This document shows positions 1-10,751 of a stretch of 64,000 nt of DNA, piece after piece. A model generated the notes under the pieces. The model was not told the origin of the DNA and made no database searches. It saw nothing but the letters and a program-made list of their open reading frames with translations. Origin of the DNA: Arachnopeziza araneosa (taxonomy: Eukaryota; Ascomycota; Leotiomycetes; Helotiales; Arachnopezizaceae); the NCBI GenBank assembly GCA_003988855.1, contig QYAI01000110.1, positions 1 to 64,000 of the forward strand, read 5' to 3'. Position 1 is the stretch's first letter. Every line of letters starts with the position of its first letter. The translations under genes were made by a program, and so were the position numbers.

Positions 1-2640
1 ATTAGATTTATCAGATTCCGAGTAGTTTTAATCAATTATATACGTTGTGGTTGCTTAATCCTATTTCAAAGCGATGGGGGTGGGGGGAAGTGCGCCACTT
101 GATGATATGCGCCACTCGATGATAAACCACGTTATTCGTAATTAGTATCAATTTTAAATTAATTCTAAAGCTATGCCTCCAACTGTCGCTGTGAACTTCT
201 GAAATCAAAGCTGTGACCAACCATCTGGCTGCGACAGTAGAGAACGATGCGTGAGAAGCTATGTAAAGGTAAAATTTCCCCTTTGGATTGACGATATAAG
301 TAGTACTCTCTGAGATGGCTTAAGTAGCTGAAGAGATATGAGTTGAAAAGAGAAGCTGAAAGTTAGTAAAGAAGTAATTTATTTCAGAGTAGCAGCATTC
401 GTTGGTGTGACTGAGGAGATATGTGCTAGAGTAGTCAATAAAAATTAAGATACTGTCGTTGCCAAGATTAGAGAACTCTTCAGAGCCAGAATCCTACCCA
501 TCTCCCGTCGAAGGGTTGTTTTTAAAGGTGCAAATCGTAACGATCCCTCCGGACTACAATTTCAATCAACACATTAGACCTATTCCAATTCACCACAAGC
601 CAGTGAAAAAGTTCTTCTCCAGATTATCCTCTCGGCAATTTTAAACGACTTCCTCTACACTTCTTCGGGTGTAATGTAAAAACTTCATCCATCAAGCTTC
701 TGAGCAATCTAGATAATTTTAAGTAACATAAGCAATGCAAGCAACAGGGAATGCACCAATTCGTGGCTCCTGTCAAAAACACTTTTGATATCGCATGTCG
801 AGTTCGACATTCGAAACAATTCCGAAGAGAGAGTCTCCAACAATGTCACATGGACAATGACTTGGTACTTTTGAAATCTTACATGTATCTGTGGTAGATA
901 TTTGTTTGATACATTTGAAATAGAGAAGCGTGCTACGAATTATGGCAACACTTGATGCTGAGCAGTCCAGAAATAACATAAGCAGTAAGAGTACTCCGCA
1001 AATGGCAGCATGAACGATCCGTCAACATTTACCCCTGCACCACTTCATTAATCGGTCTCCGCTCCATCTCCACGCTCTCATTTATCCGCCAAGCTTTAAT
1101 TTGATGTGGTAAAGACTCAGAGAGAACCCTTGGTCTCTCATGTCTAATTTAAATTCACGACTCTCGTTATCTCAAAGGTAACAGTGTCGCTGATCCAGCT
1201 CAAGAGTTCATTTTCATCGGAGGATTGAGTGTAACAGAACGGCGTCCATCATCCTCGCCTCCTGGTCGTGAACAATGAGACAGCATAACGAGATACTCCT
1301 CGCAGCGCTGCTGGTTTCCCACCACGCAACCGCCCACCAGGCGGCGATGGTCATCACGGCGGGCCTGGAGAAACTTTCCGTATCCACCGCGTCGTGCTCG
1401 AGTCGGCGGCAGCTCTTTTCAACAAGCGTGCTGTATCCGGCGTCGGGGACGGGGACGGCGGGAGATGTCTGGGGATGGGCGACCGAGTGTCCCGGGACAA
1501 CAGGTGTGACTTCTACGGTGTCGAGCCAGGCGGTGTCTAGTTAGACTTCTCAAACCTTGGGCTAGACTACTTCTCCGGGGGCGTTGGCAGTACTCGCCCA
1601 TCCGCGTTATCATCATCAGCGACGTTGTTGTATGTTGTATATTAAAGAAGGATGGAGAGCTAAGCTAGAAGATATTGTGGCTGAAGTACAGGCTAAGCGA
1701 GATCATGTGATCCGTGACAGACGTCTACGGAGGCGAAAACTTCTGGTGCGAGTACTAGGATAGCAGGGAGTTTCATGCTCGCCCAGGTACTTGGGATTGC
1801 AGTGATTTGGGCCACTTCGTGACCAGTCTGTATCTCAGACTGCTACGAGATCATGTACCGTAGTTAAGCACAAACTTCCAGTCACTTCTTCGTAGACTTC
1901 TCTTCTAACCGGCCTACCCTTAAACCAAATCAAACCCAAAAAAATCTCATCAATCGAACACAAGCATTTCACCTGACCCTCCCGTATCGACCTACTCGAA
2001 ATCAATCTTACAACATTTGTCCTACCCAGGAATCAGTTCAATTGTAATAGCATGCAGATCAGACAAATTGACCATTTTATTCCAATGCAGTCTCTCGCCG
2101 AGGTAACTGCCTGAGGCTAGCCACATGTTCCGAAGAAAGGAAAAAGCGATCAGGACACAGGCTATCTAGCTTCACTTTTCTGTCTTCGAATACATCAGGC
2201 TTGCATACACTTCGTTACCTTGACACCACAACACACTGCGATCCGTAAACTTTTCGATCCCTCTGCCGTCGATTGAGGTATGATTCACGTACGGATCGGA
2301 TACAATTCTGACATGTACAAAAGCCCTGCTCGCACTTGGATACACAAATCACCTTCTGCACCGTAGCACAACAGCCGCGAGTGATTCGCTGCCCCGGAAA
2401 GAATCCATCCCGTGTCGATCCCCGACCTGTGGTTTTCGTATGCGATCAAATTCTGATAAGCAGCCTGGGGGAGGAATCGTATGATGCGGAAACGCTGTGG
2501 GGATATAACGGGATCCTGGCAATTTGCAGGACTGCAACGGATAGGATGGCAGTGTTGTAAGAGGCGCGAGATAGTCAGCAACGGCAGAAGGGATATGTTA
2601 TATAATGCTGAAATGCGCCGTCATCACAAGTTCGCATTGG
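1..2640. other. Gene-poor stretch, no firmly supported gene
   Basis: This 2.6 kb has only short open frames on both strands, none with a recognisable domain or a convincing exon chain. The only frame I would flag is the 89-codon one at 1275, listed separately. Frames near 2290-2580 exist on both strands but lack ATG starts or family resemblance. No RNA gene or mobile element was recognised. Confidence 0.5.
1275..1544 (+). CDS. Possible small secreted protein (low confidence)
   Basis: An ATG-initiated frame of 89 codons. The N-terminus has a hydrophobic stretch (residues about 8-20, ILLAALLVSHHATA) that could be a signal peptide with an Ala-x-Ala type cleavage site. The rest is rich in Ser, Thr, Gly and Ala, with only two Cys. 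I recognise no family. It could be a small secreted protein, a first exon of a longer gene, or chance. No neighbouring gene supports it. Confidence 0.25.
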   Translation: MRQHNEILLAALLVSHHATAHQAAMVITAGLEKLSVSTASCSSRRQLFSTSVLYPASGTGTAGDVWGWATECPGTTGVTSTVSSQAVSS

Positions 2641-2740
2641 TCTGAGAAAGTCTGTATTGATCTGAGAAAGTCTGCGTTGGGTCAAGAAAGTCTGTGTTGC
2701 TCTGAGAAAGTCCGAGTGATTTGAGAAAGTCCGCGTTGAT
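2641..2740. repeat. 20-bp minisatellite, five imperfect copies
   Basis: Five head-to-tail units of about 20 bases, with a core reading tctgagaaagtctgcgttga, start at about 2641, 2661, 2681, 2701 and 2721. They differ at a few positions each. The array ends about 80 bases before the ATG of the acyl-CoA oxidase-like gene at 2819, so it lies in that gene's promoter or 5' leader. The CTGAGA core resembles one box of a TPP riboswitch, but the rest of that aptamer is absent. Confidence 0.85.
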
Positions 2741-2818
2741 CGAGAGAGAGAAATCTTTAAAAGCAGAGACAGAAACGTCCAACATCAGAGAAGAGAGGCT
2801 GTACATAGAGAGACAAAC

Positions 2819-4823
2819 ATGTCCAAACCCGCCATGGCAGCAGAGCCACCGAAGCCTCAACTCGTTTCCTCAATCCCGCGTCTCAAAGTCGCACCGGCAT
2901 ACCCGAGTCAGAAACTGCAGCAGCACGACCTCTTCCAAAAACCAACCACCCATCTCACGTCCTCGGAGCAGATCGGATTAAGTTACGTGCGCGCAAGAGC
3001 CATAGGAAGAGAATATGGCACGGCTGCTCAGGGTAAACATATTCGACTATCAGACTAACGAAAACAGGTCTGACCATCAACGATGTCTTTCAACTGACGC
3101 CTAAATTCTGGCAGCTTCATCGCGATCCGATTATGTTACTCGATGCTGCGGCATATACCTTGCTGACGCTGCAATACAATCTCTTCGCAGGACTACTGGC
3201 ACCGTATGCGATGAAAAGAGCAGACTTGCAGCCATTGATGCAGCGAGTTCTGAATTTTGACGTGTCGTGAGTGTTGAAGGCTCTTTGCTACACATGATTA
3301 TCTATGCTGATTGGAACTAGGGCGCAGTTTCTTCTGACCGAAGTAGGACACGGACTGGATGCGCCGAATCTGGAAACCACGGCTACGCTTCGCGCAGATG
3401 GGACTTTTGATCTGCACAGTCCTCATGTCGAGGCCTGGAAGTGAGTTATCTATGTGCCTTTGATGCGTTGCTGACGTGAAGGTGGATGCCGCCGACGATG
3501 CCGAGGAGCGGGTATGAACGGGTGGGTATCGTAGTTGCTAGACTTGTTGTTGGGGGTGGAGATCGGGGAGTTCGACCGTTCATCGTGGACTTGACTGATG
3601 GCACGCAGATGCGCAGTGGGATAACTTCAAAGTTAGTCTTGGCACGATCGCTTGACTGAGAAATTACTGATCTAGCTTGCCGTATGGCAGAGTTATCTCT
3701 GGCCGTGCCGGAGCTCAACCACTCGACCATGGGATCACGATCTTCAATCATGTCCATCTGCCCTCCTCTGCCCTGCTTGGATCACTGGAGAAGCCAGAAA
3801 ACGAGCGCCTGAACTTTCTCTCGGTAATATGGCGCGTGGGCATTGGTACCGTGTGTCTGTCCGCGGCTAATCTTAGCATATTGAAACCATCCGTGTACAT
3901 TGCTGGGCGGTACAGTCTACGGAGGCGAGTTCGCAGCCCTGAAGGTCTCGTTCCCATCATTAGCTTCCGAACTCAGCAACGGCCAATATTGCACGCCATT
4001 GCCCAGATAGCGGTTCTTGAAGCTTACACAGACGACATTATCACTCGCTATATGAGCGAGAAGCGGGAGATTGTGCGACATGCCCTCGGAGCTGCATATA
4101 AAGCGCACCTTACACAGGTGACTCAGAAGAGTCTGTTCGAACTCACTGAGCGGTGCGGTGCTCAAGGCCTGTTTGAGTTCAACCAGATCATCAAGGGCCA
4201 ACTTGACACCCGGGGGGTCAATATTGCAGAAGGCGACGTCTTAGTTCTCTCCATACGTAAGATTTATTCGTAGCTCGTTCGTCTCCATATCACTAATGTG
4301 CCCAGGTCTCGCTTCCGAACTCCTGATTGGGAGGTACTCGATGCCGGCCACCAAATACCCCAACTCTCTCCTCGCCCAACGTGAAGCGGGGCTGTTCAAA
4401 GAGGCCCAATCCTACTTGGCTGAGGCGGCGGACGTCCATCGAAGCGAGCATTCTAATCGCTTGGTCCTCCCATTATGCCTGCCCATCGTAGAGGCCATTG
4501 GCCAACGAATGGCCTATGAAGCTGCGCTGGAAGCCAACGTTCACCCAACTCTGCTTAGACTCTATGAGATAGGAGTTGTCGGTTACGATGCGAGTTGGTT
4601 TATCGAGCACGCAGGTATGAGGCGGAGGGAGCTGCAAATGAGTGAAGAGGTAGCCATCACGGAGCTTCTTCCTCACTTGGGAGATTTCTTGACCCAGCTA
4701 GGCGTAGAAGGTCTTATCAGGGCTCCCATTGTCTCAGAAGAGGCGTGGATGTCTTTCGTGAAGGATCTGCCGTCGTATGAGAATGGCGTAGGGGAAGTCA
4801 AAATCGAGAGGGCGAGTCTATAA
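2819..4823 (+). CDS. Acyl-CoA oxidase / acyl-CoA dehydrogenase-like flavoenzyme
   Basis: Probably oxidises an acyl-CoA at the alpha-beta bond using FAD, as in peroxisomal beta-oxidation. Six exons join cleanly: introns at about 3033-3067, 3267-3320, 3441-3481, 3632-3675 and 4257-4305, giving 593 residues. Features typical of the family are the flavin-contacting stretch TEVGHGLDAPNLETTAT (about residue 145), a Trp-containing central beta-domain, and the helical segment beginning near RPILHAIAQ. Yeast and fungal acyl-CoA oxidases are usually about 650-700 residues, so this is short, and no SKL-type peroxisomal signal is seen at the C-terminus (ends ERASL). I could not place the catalytic Glu with certainty. 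Some fungal members of this group act in secondary metabolism, but no such cluster is visible here. The start is the first ATG of the long first exon. The first intron is only 35 bases. Confidence 0.8.
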
Positions 4824-5003
4824 AAGCCGTGGTAGATGATAGCAGCCGTAGTCGAGAAGCGCACTCTTTAAATTATAATACAACTTGGTACAAAGGGACA
4901 AAGGACATAAGTATTCTCTCGAGACGAGGCATACCGTAGTTGATCGGAATGATCGGGTCGCCCAGGTCTGGAAAGGGCAGTGGAGAAACAGCGCACTCCG
5001 GCG

Positions 5004-5057
5004 GCAGGGCGAGAAATGCTGGTCTCGTCGGCAGGGCGAGAAATGCTGGTCTCGTCG
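5004..5057. repeat. 27-bp tandem duplication
   Basis: Two perfect adjacent copies of a 27-base unit beginning gcagggcgagaaatgctggt (5004-5030 and 5031-5057), followed by the start of a third (gcagg). The copies being identical suggests a recent duplication. Confidence 0.9.
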
Positions 5058-5330
5058 GCAGGAGAGAGTGTGCAGACGAGTCTGGCGCGGTTACTCGTCG
5101 ATGCGAGATGAGGTTGGCAATAATATGATGTCTCGAAGATGATCTGTACCGTCTTGGGCAGAAGTTGGTTGGTTGGAGCTGCACGGCGGCAAGACCATCC
5201 TTTCGGGTAGCCCTGCTGTAACCTTACTGTAACCTTACAGTACGCCGTGAACCATGGAAGCGTCGATGGTTCCAAACAACCAACGGTCGCACAAGCGCAG
5301 GCCAGGATCGAGATGGTCCAGCGCCGGTCG

Positions 5331-5376
5331 GGGAGCATGGCCACCCCGAAGAAGGGAGCATGGCCACCCCGAAGAA
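5331..5376. repeat. 23-bp tandem duplication
   Basis: Two perfect adjacent copies of a 23-base unit (gggagcatggccaccccgaa then gaa), 5331-5353 and 5354-5376, followed by a partial third copy (ggga). The unit is unrelated to the 27-bp unit 300 bases upstream. Confidence 0.9.
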
Positions 5377-5760
5377 GGGATGAGGGCCCGAGAGGACTTT
5401 GCCAGATCGGAAGCGTTTCCAACACGTGTAGGGCTACCAAGCGTCGCTATTCGCTCCCGGGTCCCAAAGTTGGAAGCGTCTCTCGCCAACCACGGGATTG
5501 CAGTTCCCAGTGACACTTGTCCCAGCGATTAGGCTAGTCAGCCCTCCCTTCGCTCCCTGCATCACGACTGACATGTCCCCCACGGCATCGACAACATCGA
5601 GAAGCTTCAATTCGCGAGAGGGACGAGGATTCCGCACTCGGATTCCGCATCCGGACTCGTCGCATCTCGTCGCATCTCGTCACGCGCCCGAGCGAGCATA
5701 AGCAGCGAGTCTTGAATGGCAGCGTTATCAATCACCTCGACATCGATATCTGCGTCGATA

Positions 5761-5790
5761 TCTGAGGTGAGCCACTCTGAGGTGAGCCAC
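5761..5790. repeat. 15-bp tandem duplication
   Basis: Two perfect copies of tctgaggtgagccac followed by a partial third (tctg). Just upstream, the short words gtcgatatctg and cgcatctcgt are also each repeated in tandem. Confidence 0.85.
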
Positions 5791-5975
5791 TCTGCCCATT
5801 CCAGCCCGTCCTCCACCGGCGTGGGCAACGCTGCATCTGAGATCCCGATGCGTCGCCGTCACTATTCGCTTGATCCCTCGCTCAACCTGTATTTATATCG
5901 TCCTTGGGGCTCGACTTGGAGCAATGCATCTGCAGACAGACCATCACCCACTCCTCCACGCGCACTCTACTAAAC

Positions 5976-7810
5976 ATGGCGGCAGAAGATACACCTCCCA
6001 TAGCGAGCTCTGCTCCTCTGCCCTCCGGTGGCGGCACCAAAGAAACTAAGAAGATGGCATTGGTTGAGGACGACGATGAGAGGTTGCTCAACCAGATTGG
6101 CTACACGCAGGTACGAGTTATGGCCAACACTCATGCCCACCCTCCTCACCACTCTTCAGGACTTTGATAGACACTTCACCAAATGGTCAACCCTCTCCTA
6201 TGCCGTCTCCGTCCTGGGAGTTCTCGGCTCGGTCCCCGCCCTCTTTGGGACCTCTCTCAGTCTCGGCGGCCCTGGCGCTTCAGTATGGGCCTGGGCCGTG
6301 GGATCTCTCATGGCGTCGGTGATCTCCAATTCAGGTACACCTCGCTCCCTCTTGATGTTGAGATGAGAGCTAATCTGCACCCAAGTCGCTGAGCTGGTCT
6401 CTGCCTATCCCACTGCTGGCGGCATGTACTTTGTGACCAAGAACGTCGTTCCGCCCGAACACGCCGCTATCTGGTCCTGGGTCATCGGATGGTGCAACCT
6501 GCTGGGACAGACGGCCGGCGTGGCTTCTGTGGCCTACACGGTCTCTCAGATGATCTTGGCGGCGGTATCGATGAACTCAGCCTTTGATGCCGAGACGTCG
6601 ACTTACGCCTACTCTCCAACACCTCTCCACATCGTCCTCTTGTCCATCCTGATCTTGATCGTCAACGGCGCCATCTGCTCACTCGCAACTCAGACACTCC
6701 ACAGGACCGTTCTCTGGTTTGCTCCCATCAACATCCTTGCTACGTTCTCTATCTGCCTTGCTCTCCTCGTTATTACTCCTGTAAAACAGCCGGCCTCCTT
6801 TGTCTTTACTAACTTCACCAACGGCTCCGGCTGGGGGACTGTCTTCTCCTTCTTTCTGTCCTTCCTTCCCGTGGCCTGGACCATGACTGACTATGACGGG
6901 ACAACCCATCTGAGTGAAGAAACGCACGACGCTGCCCTGATCGGTCCCTTCTCCATCCGCCACGCCGTCACCATCTCCGGCGTCCTCGGGCTCATCCTCA
7001 ACATCACATTCTGCTTCTGCATCCAAGAGCTACCCGCCGTCCTTGGTTCGCCCACCGGCCTGCCCGCCGCCCAGATCTTCCTCGACAGCGGCGGGCGCGT
7101 TGGTGGCACCGCAATGTGGTCTTTTGCCATCCTGGTGCAATTCTTCACCGGCTGCTCGGCCATGCTGGCAGACACACGCATGGCCTTCGCCTTTGCCCGC
7201 GACGGCGCTCTACCCTTCTCACACGCCTTCACCACCATCAACACTCTTACCGGCACACCGGTCCACGCCGTCTGGCTCGTCGTCGCCGCCGCCGCCGCCC
7301 TGAACCTCATCGGCATCGGCTCCACGGCCACCATCGTAGCCATCTTCAACATCACCGCGCCGGCCCTCGACCTCTCCTACGCCGCCGTCATCCTCGCACG
7401 CAACCTGTACGCCCACCGCATCGCCTTCGTGCCCGGCCCCTTCACGCTCGGCCGCTGGCAGCGCCCGCTCAACCTCGCCGCCGTCACCTGGGTCGCCTTC
7501 ATCAGCACCGTCCTGCTCTTCCCCACCGCGCGCCCCGTCACCCCCGCCAACATGAACTACGCCGTCGTCGTCGGCGCCCTCATCGCCTGCTTCGCCTGGG
7601 GCTGGTGGTGGGCCGGCGCGCGGAGCATCTACACCGGGTACTCTCCCCATCCCATCCCATCCCATCCCATCCCATCCCATCTCATCCCAATCACTAACAC
7701 CCGACCGCAGTCCCAGAACCAGAGACATCCTCGCCGTCGAGAGCCCCGAGGCCATGAGGAGCGAGGAGGCCATCGTGGGCGAGGAGCAGGTCGCGCGGGA
7801 AGACGTCTGA
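5976..7810 (+). CDS. APC-family permease (GABA/choline/amino-acid type)
   Basis: A plasma-membrane transporter that probably imports an amino acid, GABA or choline with protons. Four exons (5976-6110, 6160-6334, 6386-7637, 7711-7810) join in frame to 553 residues. The N-terminal tail is hydrophilic, followed by about 12 hydrophobic segments. Recognisable parts are TM1 (FTKWSTLSYAVSVLGVLGSV), the consensus stretch ELVSAYPTAGGMYF, a conserved DYDGTTHLSEET loop, and the internal RDGALPFSHAF signature common to fungal UGA4/HNM1-type permeases. The substrate cannot be told from sequence. The C-terminal cytoplasmic tail is acidic (ESPEAMRSEEAIVGEEQ). The third intron contains a CCCAT repeat. The gene is strongly G+C-rich in its second half, which creates a 230-codon shadow frame on the other strand. 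Confidence 0.9.
7644..7682. repeat. CCCAT pentanucleotide microsatellite inside an intron
   Basis: About seven consecutive copies of ccat/cccat lie just inside the 5' end of the last intron (7638-7710) of the permease gene. The intron keeps good GT and CAG ends, so length change here would not alter the protein unless splicing is affected. Confidence 0.85.
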
Positions 7811-8332
7811 ATCGACGCATCGCTTGACCTTGATGATCGATTCGCGCGCGTTAGATAGCGTAGCGAGGTGCACTCGAAGTCAGCATAGTGCCGCGGTGAG
7901 ATTTCCGTCATCCTACCTACCTCGGCCGTTGCGGCTACAGTAGGAGCAAATGTTACGAGACGGGGAGGAAGGGAGCGATCGGGATACGGGCTGTAAACTT
8001 AGCTTCGCTCTTCGAATACTCAGGCTGGCATGACACTTTGTTGCCTTGCAACCAGACAGCCCCATATTATCCCCCCAAAACACAGAGTATCACGTCTCAT
8101 CTGGGGCAGGGATGCTTCTATGAGATGATATGAGATTTATAATTCCTCTCCTAATCCGGCGGTCGAGTGATGGTGAGATTACAACTCGGGAGAGTTCGGG
8201 GCACCAGCTCGACCCATCATACATGAAGTGTAACATATTGAAAAGAAAAACAAAAAAAAAGATTTCCCGCTTCCAAGTCTACCCTCTACCAACTATCCAA
8301 GCAACCGCTTTCCTCTCCTGCTGATGAGTCAC
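7811..8332. other. Intergenic region between convergent genes
   Basis: The 3' ends of the permease (plus strand) and the DUF1996 gene (minus strand) face each other here. I see no gene. The stretch presumably holds both 3' untranslated regions; an A-rich tract lies at about 8242-8265. Confidence 0.6.
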
Positions 8333-9692
8333 CTAACTATCCATACCTGGGAGACTTGGGAGCCCTAGATGACGAGTGTTAGCATGTTTTATCTCATGAT
8401 GGTGGGACAGGACTTACAGCCGGCGTTGTTCTCGACGACCTTGTTGGTGACTTGGCATCCGTCGGCGTTGGACAATGACGAGACCTTCAAGGTTGAGCAG
8501 GAGGCACCCATGCAGGTGGCATCCATGGCCGTCTGGAGGACCGCGTCCTTCCAGCCGAAGACGTAATCGGCGTGCTGGCCGTAACCGGTGTTGTCGCCCT
8601 GGCTGAGGTAGAAGGGTTGGGATCCATCCGTGGGCCACTCGGCCTTGTTGTTGAAGCTGGTGGTGTCCCAGACGACCTGTAGGAGATGTATTAGCATAAA
8701 GGTCAAGGTGGAGGAGGAAGAATGTACCTCAAGCATGATCTGTGGGATCTTGACGGGGTGGGATGATGGGCAGGCACCTCCAGTGCTGGAGCCGGTGAAT
8801 GATTGAGCACCGGTGCTTGGGTAGGCGACGTGAGATTCGTGGTCTTCACTGTCGAGGTTCTTGCCATCCCAGCAGCTGAATACGGTTAGAACCTCGTCAC
8901 TCTTCATGCCATGGATAACTTACGTCGGGAACAAGATGTTGGATCGGATACCACCCAAGCATTGTTTGGTGGGGAAATGCTCAGTATCCAGACTAGCCCA
9001 GTTGTTAGCTGCGGTAAAAAAAAAAAAACAACAACGAGGAAAACTCACGTTCCGTCCTGGCAAGGAGCGGCATTGTCACCAGCAAAGTTGGGGCCGGTGT
9101 AGCAACGGAAGCAGCTCTGGAGCTTCATGTTGCGGGTAGCACGAGCGGTTGGGTCACCGACGAGCATGCGGAAACCCTGTCCAAGATCAACAAACACGTT
9201 TCGTTTCGCGGCCACGGAACACACTTACGGGCTTGAAAGCAGTCACCTTTCCCTTTCCATCAGAGACGTAGTAGACGACGAAACCACCCGACATCTTGGG
9301 GCCCAAGTTATCACCAAACTCGGATCTACGCAGCCATCAGTCTCACTCCTCGCTCACTCCACCGGGGGAGAAACCCACCTGTTAGGGATCTGAGGCACGC
9401 GCTTGTAGGTGCCGTTCCTCGCCTTGAAGTACACATTCGCGGTCCAGTAGTTGGAGAAGTCATCGGCGAAGTTGCACGTGGTGCAGGTGGCCAAGGACGC
9501 GATATCAGCGCTGGGCATGGTGGTATTGAAGGCATTCCCACCCACGACCTGATGCATGTGGGGAGAGGGAGCGATGCCCGGGTTGACGAGGGGATCGATA
9601 CGGTCGATGACGCTTTGAGCACACTGGAAGCGCAGCATGGTCGACGCCTCAGCGACGGCCGACAGGGCGATGAGAGAGGACCAGAGCATCAT
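8333..9692 (-). CDS. Secreted DUF1996-domain protein
   Basis: A secreted or wall-associated protein of the fungal DUF1996 family; its biochemical role is unknown. The start at 9692 gives a short hydrophobic signal peptide (MMLWSSLIALSAVAEAS) followed directly by the family hallmark FRFQC-type start (here LRFQCAQSVIDRIDPLVNPG) and the PSPHMHQVVGGNAFN motif with paired histidines. Several exons are needed: joins near 9378/9325, 9236/9180, 9047/8995, 8924/8878, 8727/8680 and 8424/8371 keep the frame. The domain continues with conserved Cys residues and a late SHPVKIPQIMLEV segment. The last small exon supplies the family's usual C-terminus (GWLPSLPGMD-like) and the TAG at 8333-8335; without that final intron the protein would end early. 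No C-terminal WSC domain or GPI signal is seen. The intron near 9010-9021 holds a run of 12 A on the plus strand. Confidence 0.87.
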
Positions 9693-10751
9693 CTTGACGT
9701 GAGCTGGGGGGGCAGTGGCGATGGTTGTCTGGAGTTTCTGTCTCGGGTTTAGGTGACACGGATCGGATTGAGAAACAACAACGTGTCGAGCCACTCCGGC
9801 TGGGGGAGGAGCATCGCTCTTATGGGGAGAGCAGCAGATGGCGACGGGCTGTTGACTATCCGCCGTGATTGCATTTCCCTTCTCCCCGCAACTACCGATC
9901 GCTGCATGCAGAGTGTAAGGGACAATTTAAGGTTAATTAAGAAAACGAAAAAAAAATCTACTACCCGAGTGGCCCTGGTCAATTGTGGAGGAGGAGACGC
10001 CGCCGTTGCTTGTTTATAAACGCCCGCCCCGCAAAGCAAACCTAGCCTATGAACACATCCCGGACACTTCTCCACGGCCTATCAGCACGCGGCCATCAGG
10101 GCTACGGGATTTTGCCGCATATGGGAAATAGTTGGCTCGATATTGTTTTGGACAACTCTCCGCCGCTCATAGGCGTGAGAACGTGGATGCCCCTCCTGGC
10201 TAAACGGTCTTGCAGAGTTCATCCGACCTGGGAGCTGATCTCTGCCCGGTCCTTGAGGTGACAAACCTGGCCCATCCGCGCCCCGGCGCCACCAGCTCAA
10301 CGTGGAAACCTTTGTACTCGCGACCTTCATCTTTGTACATGTGGGGCCCGCAGTCGGATTGATGGAACTTCTTCGGTCGATCATGGCGGCCAGCAGACTG
10401 GGCGCGAGTCACTTGAGATGTCGATCGTGGTGCTGGCGTCGTCGCTGAGATGAAAACTCGAAGCGAGCTGGGCACGAAGCCGTGGAGGGTTGATCTCTCG
10501 ATACTCGCACGTGCCCGCTGGCTTGTTTGAAATAAAAAATCACTCGAGGGAGATCGGCGGGGAGACACGTAACTCTTATTTGGTGGCACCTTATTATTGT
10601 AGATATTCGTCACTTCCACTTCCGAATTCCCGAGTCTCTTGAGCGTTCACTCAAACTTGAATCTTATGGAAGCATACGCGAGGCGAGAGTCAGCTTGATA
10701 GTGCTACATACAGAAATTGCAATTGCAACAGCGTATAAGAGCTCTCGCTAA
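9693..10751. other. Intergenic region, no supported gene
   Basis: This contains the promoter of the DUF1996 gene on its left side and the 3' flank of the berberine-bridge-type pseudogene on its right. Open frames of 70-139 codons occur on both strands but have no recognisable domain or exon structure. Confidence 0.55.

Larger units (their letters stand above)
4824..5975. other. Intergenic region with several unrelated tandem duplications
   Basis: No gene is supported. Open frames exist on both strands (one of 190 codons on the minus strand at 4868-5440), but they run through the tandem repeats in several frames and resemble nothing. The region holds at least three different short tandem duplications, listed separately. 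Confidence 0.6.

Noticed and set aside
2641..2740. TPP riboswitch, suggested by repeated CTGAGA
   Set aside because: The motif belongs to a 20-base minisatellite; the other conserved TPP aptamer segments (ATACCC, ACCTGATC, TGCC) are missing.
4868..5440. 190-codon minus-strand frame over the tandem duplications
   Set aside because: Tandem repeats whose length is a multiple of three, or lacking stops, extend frames by chance; the product has duplicated LPTRPAFLA-like phrases and no homology I know.
7219..7911. 230-codon minus-strand frame antisense to the permease
   Set aside because: It is a shadow produced by the high G+C third positions of the permease gene; composition is Gly/Asp/Glu-biased and no domain is seen.
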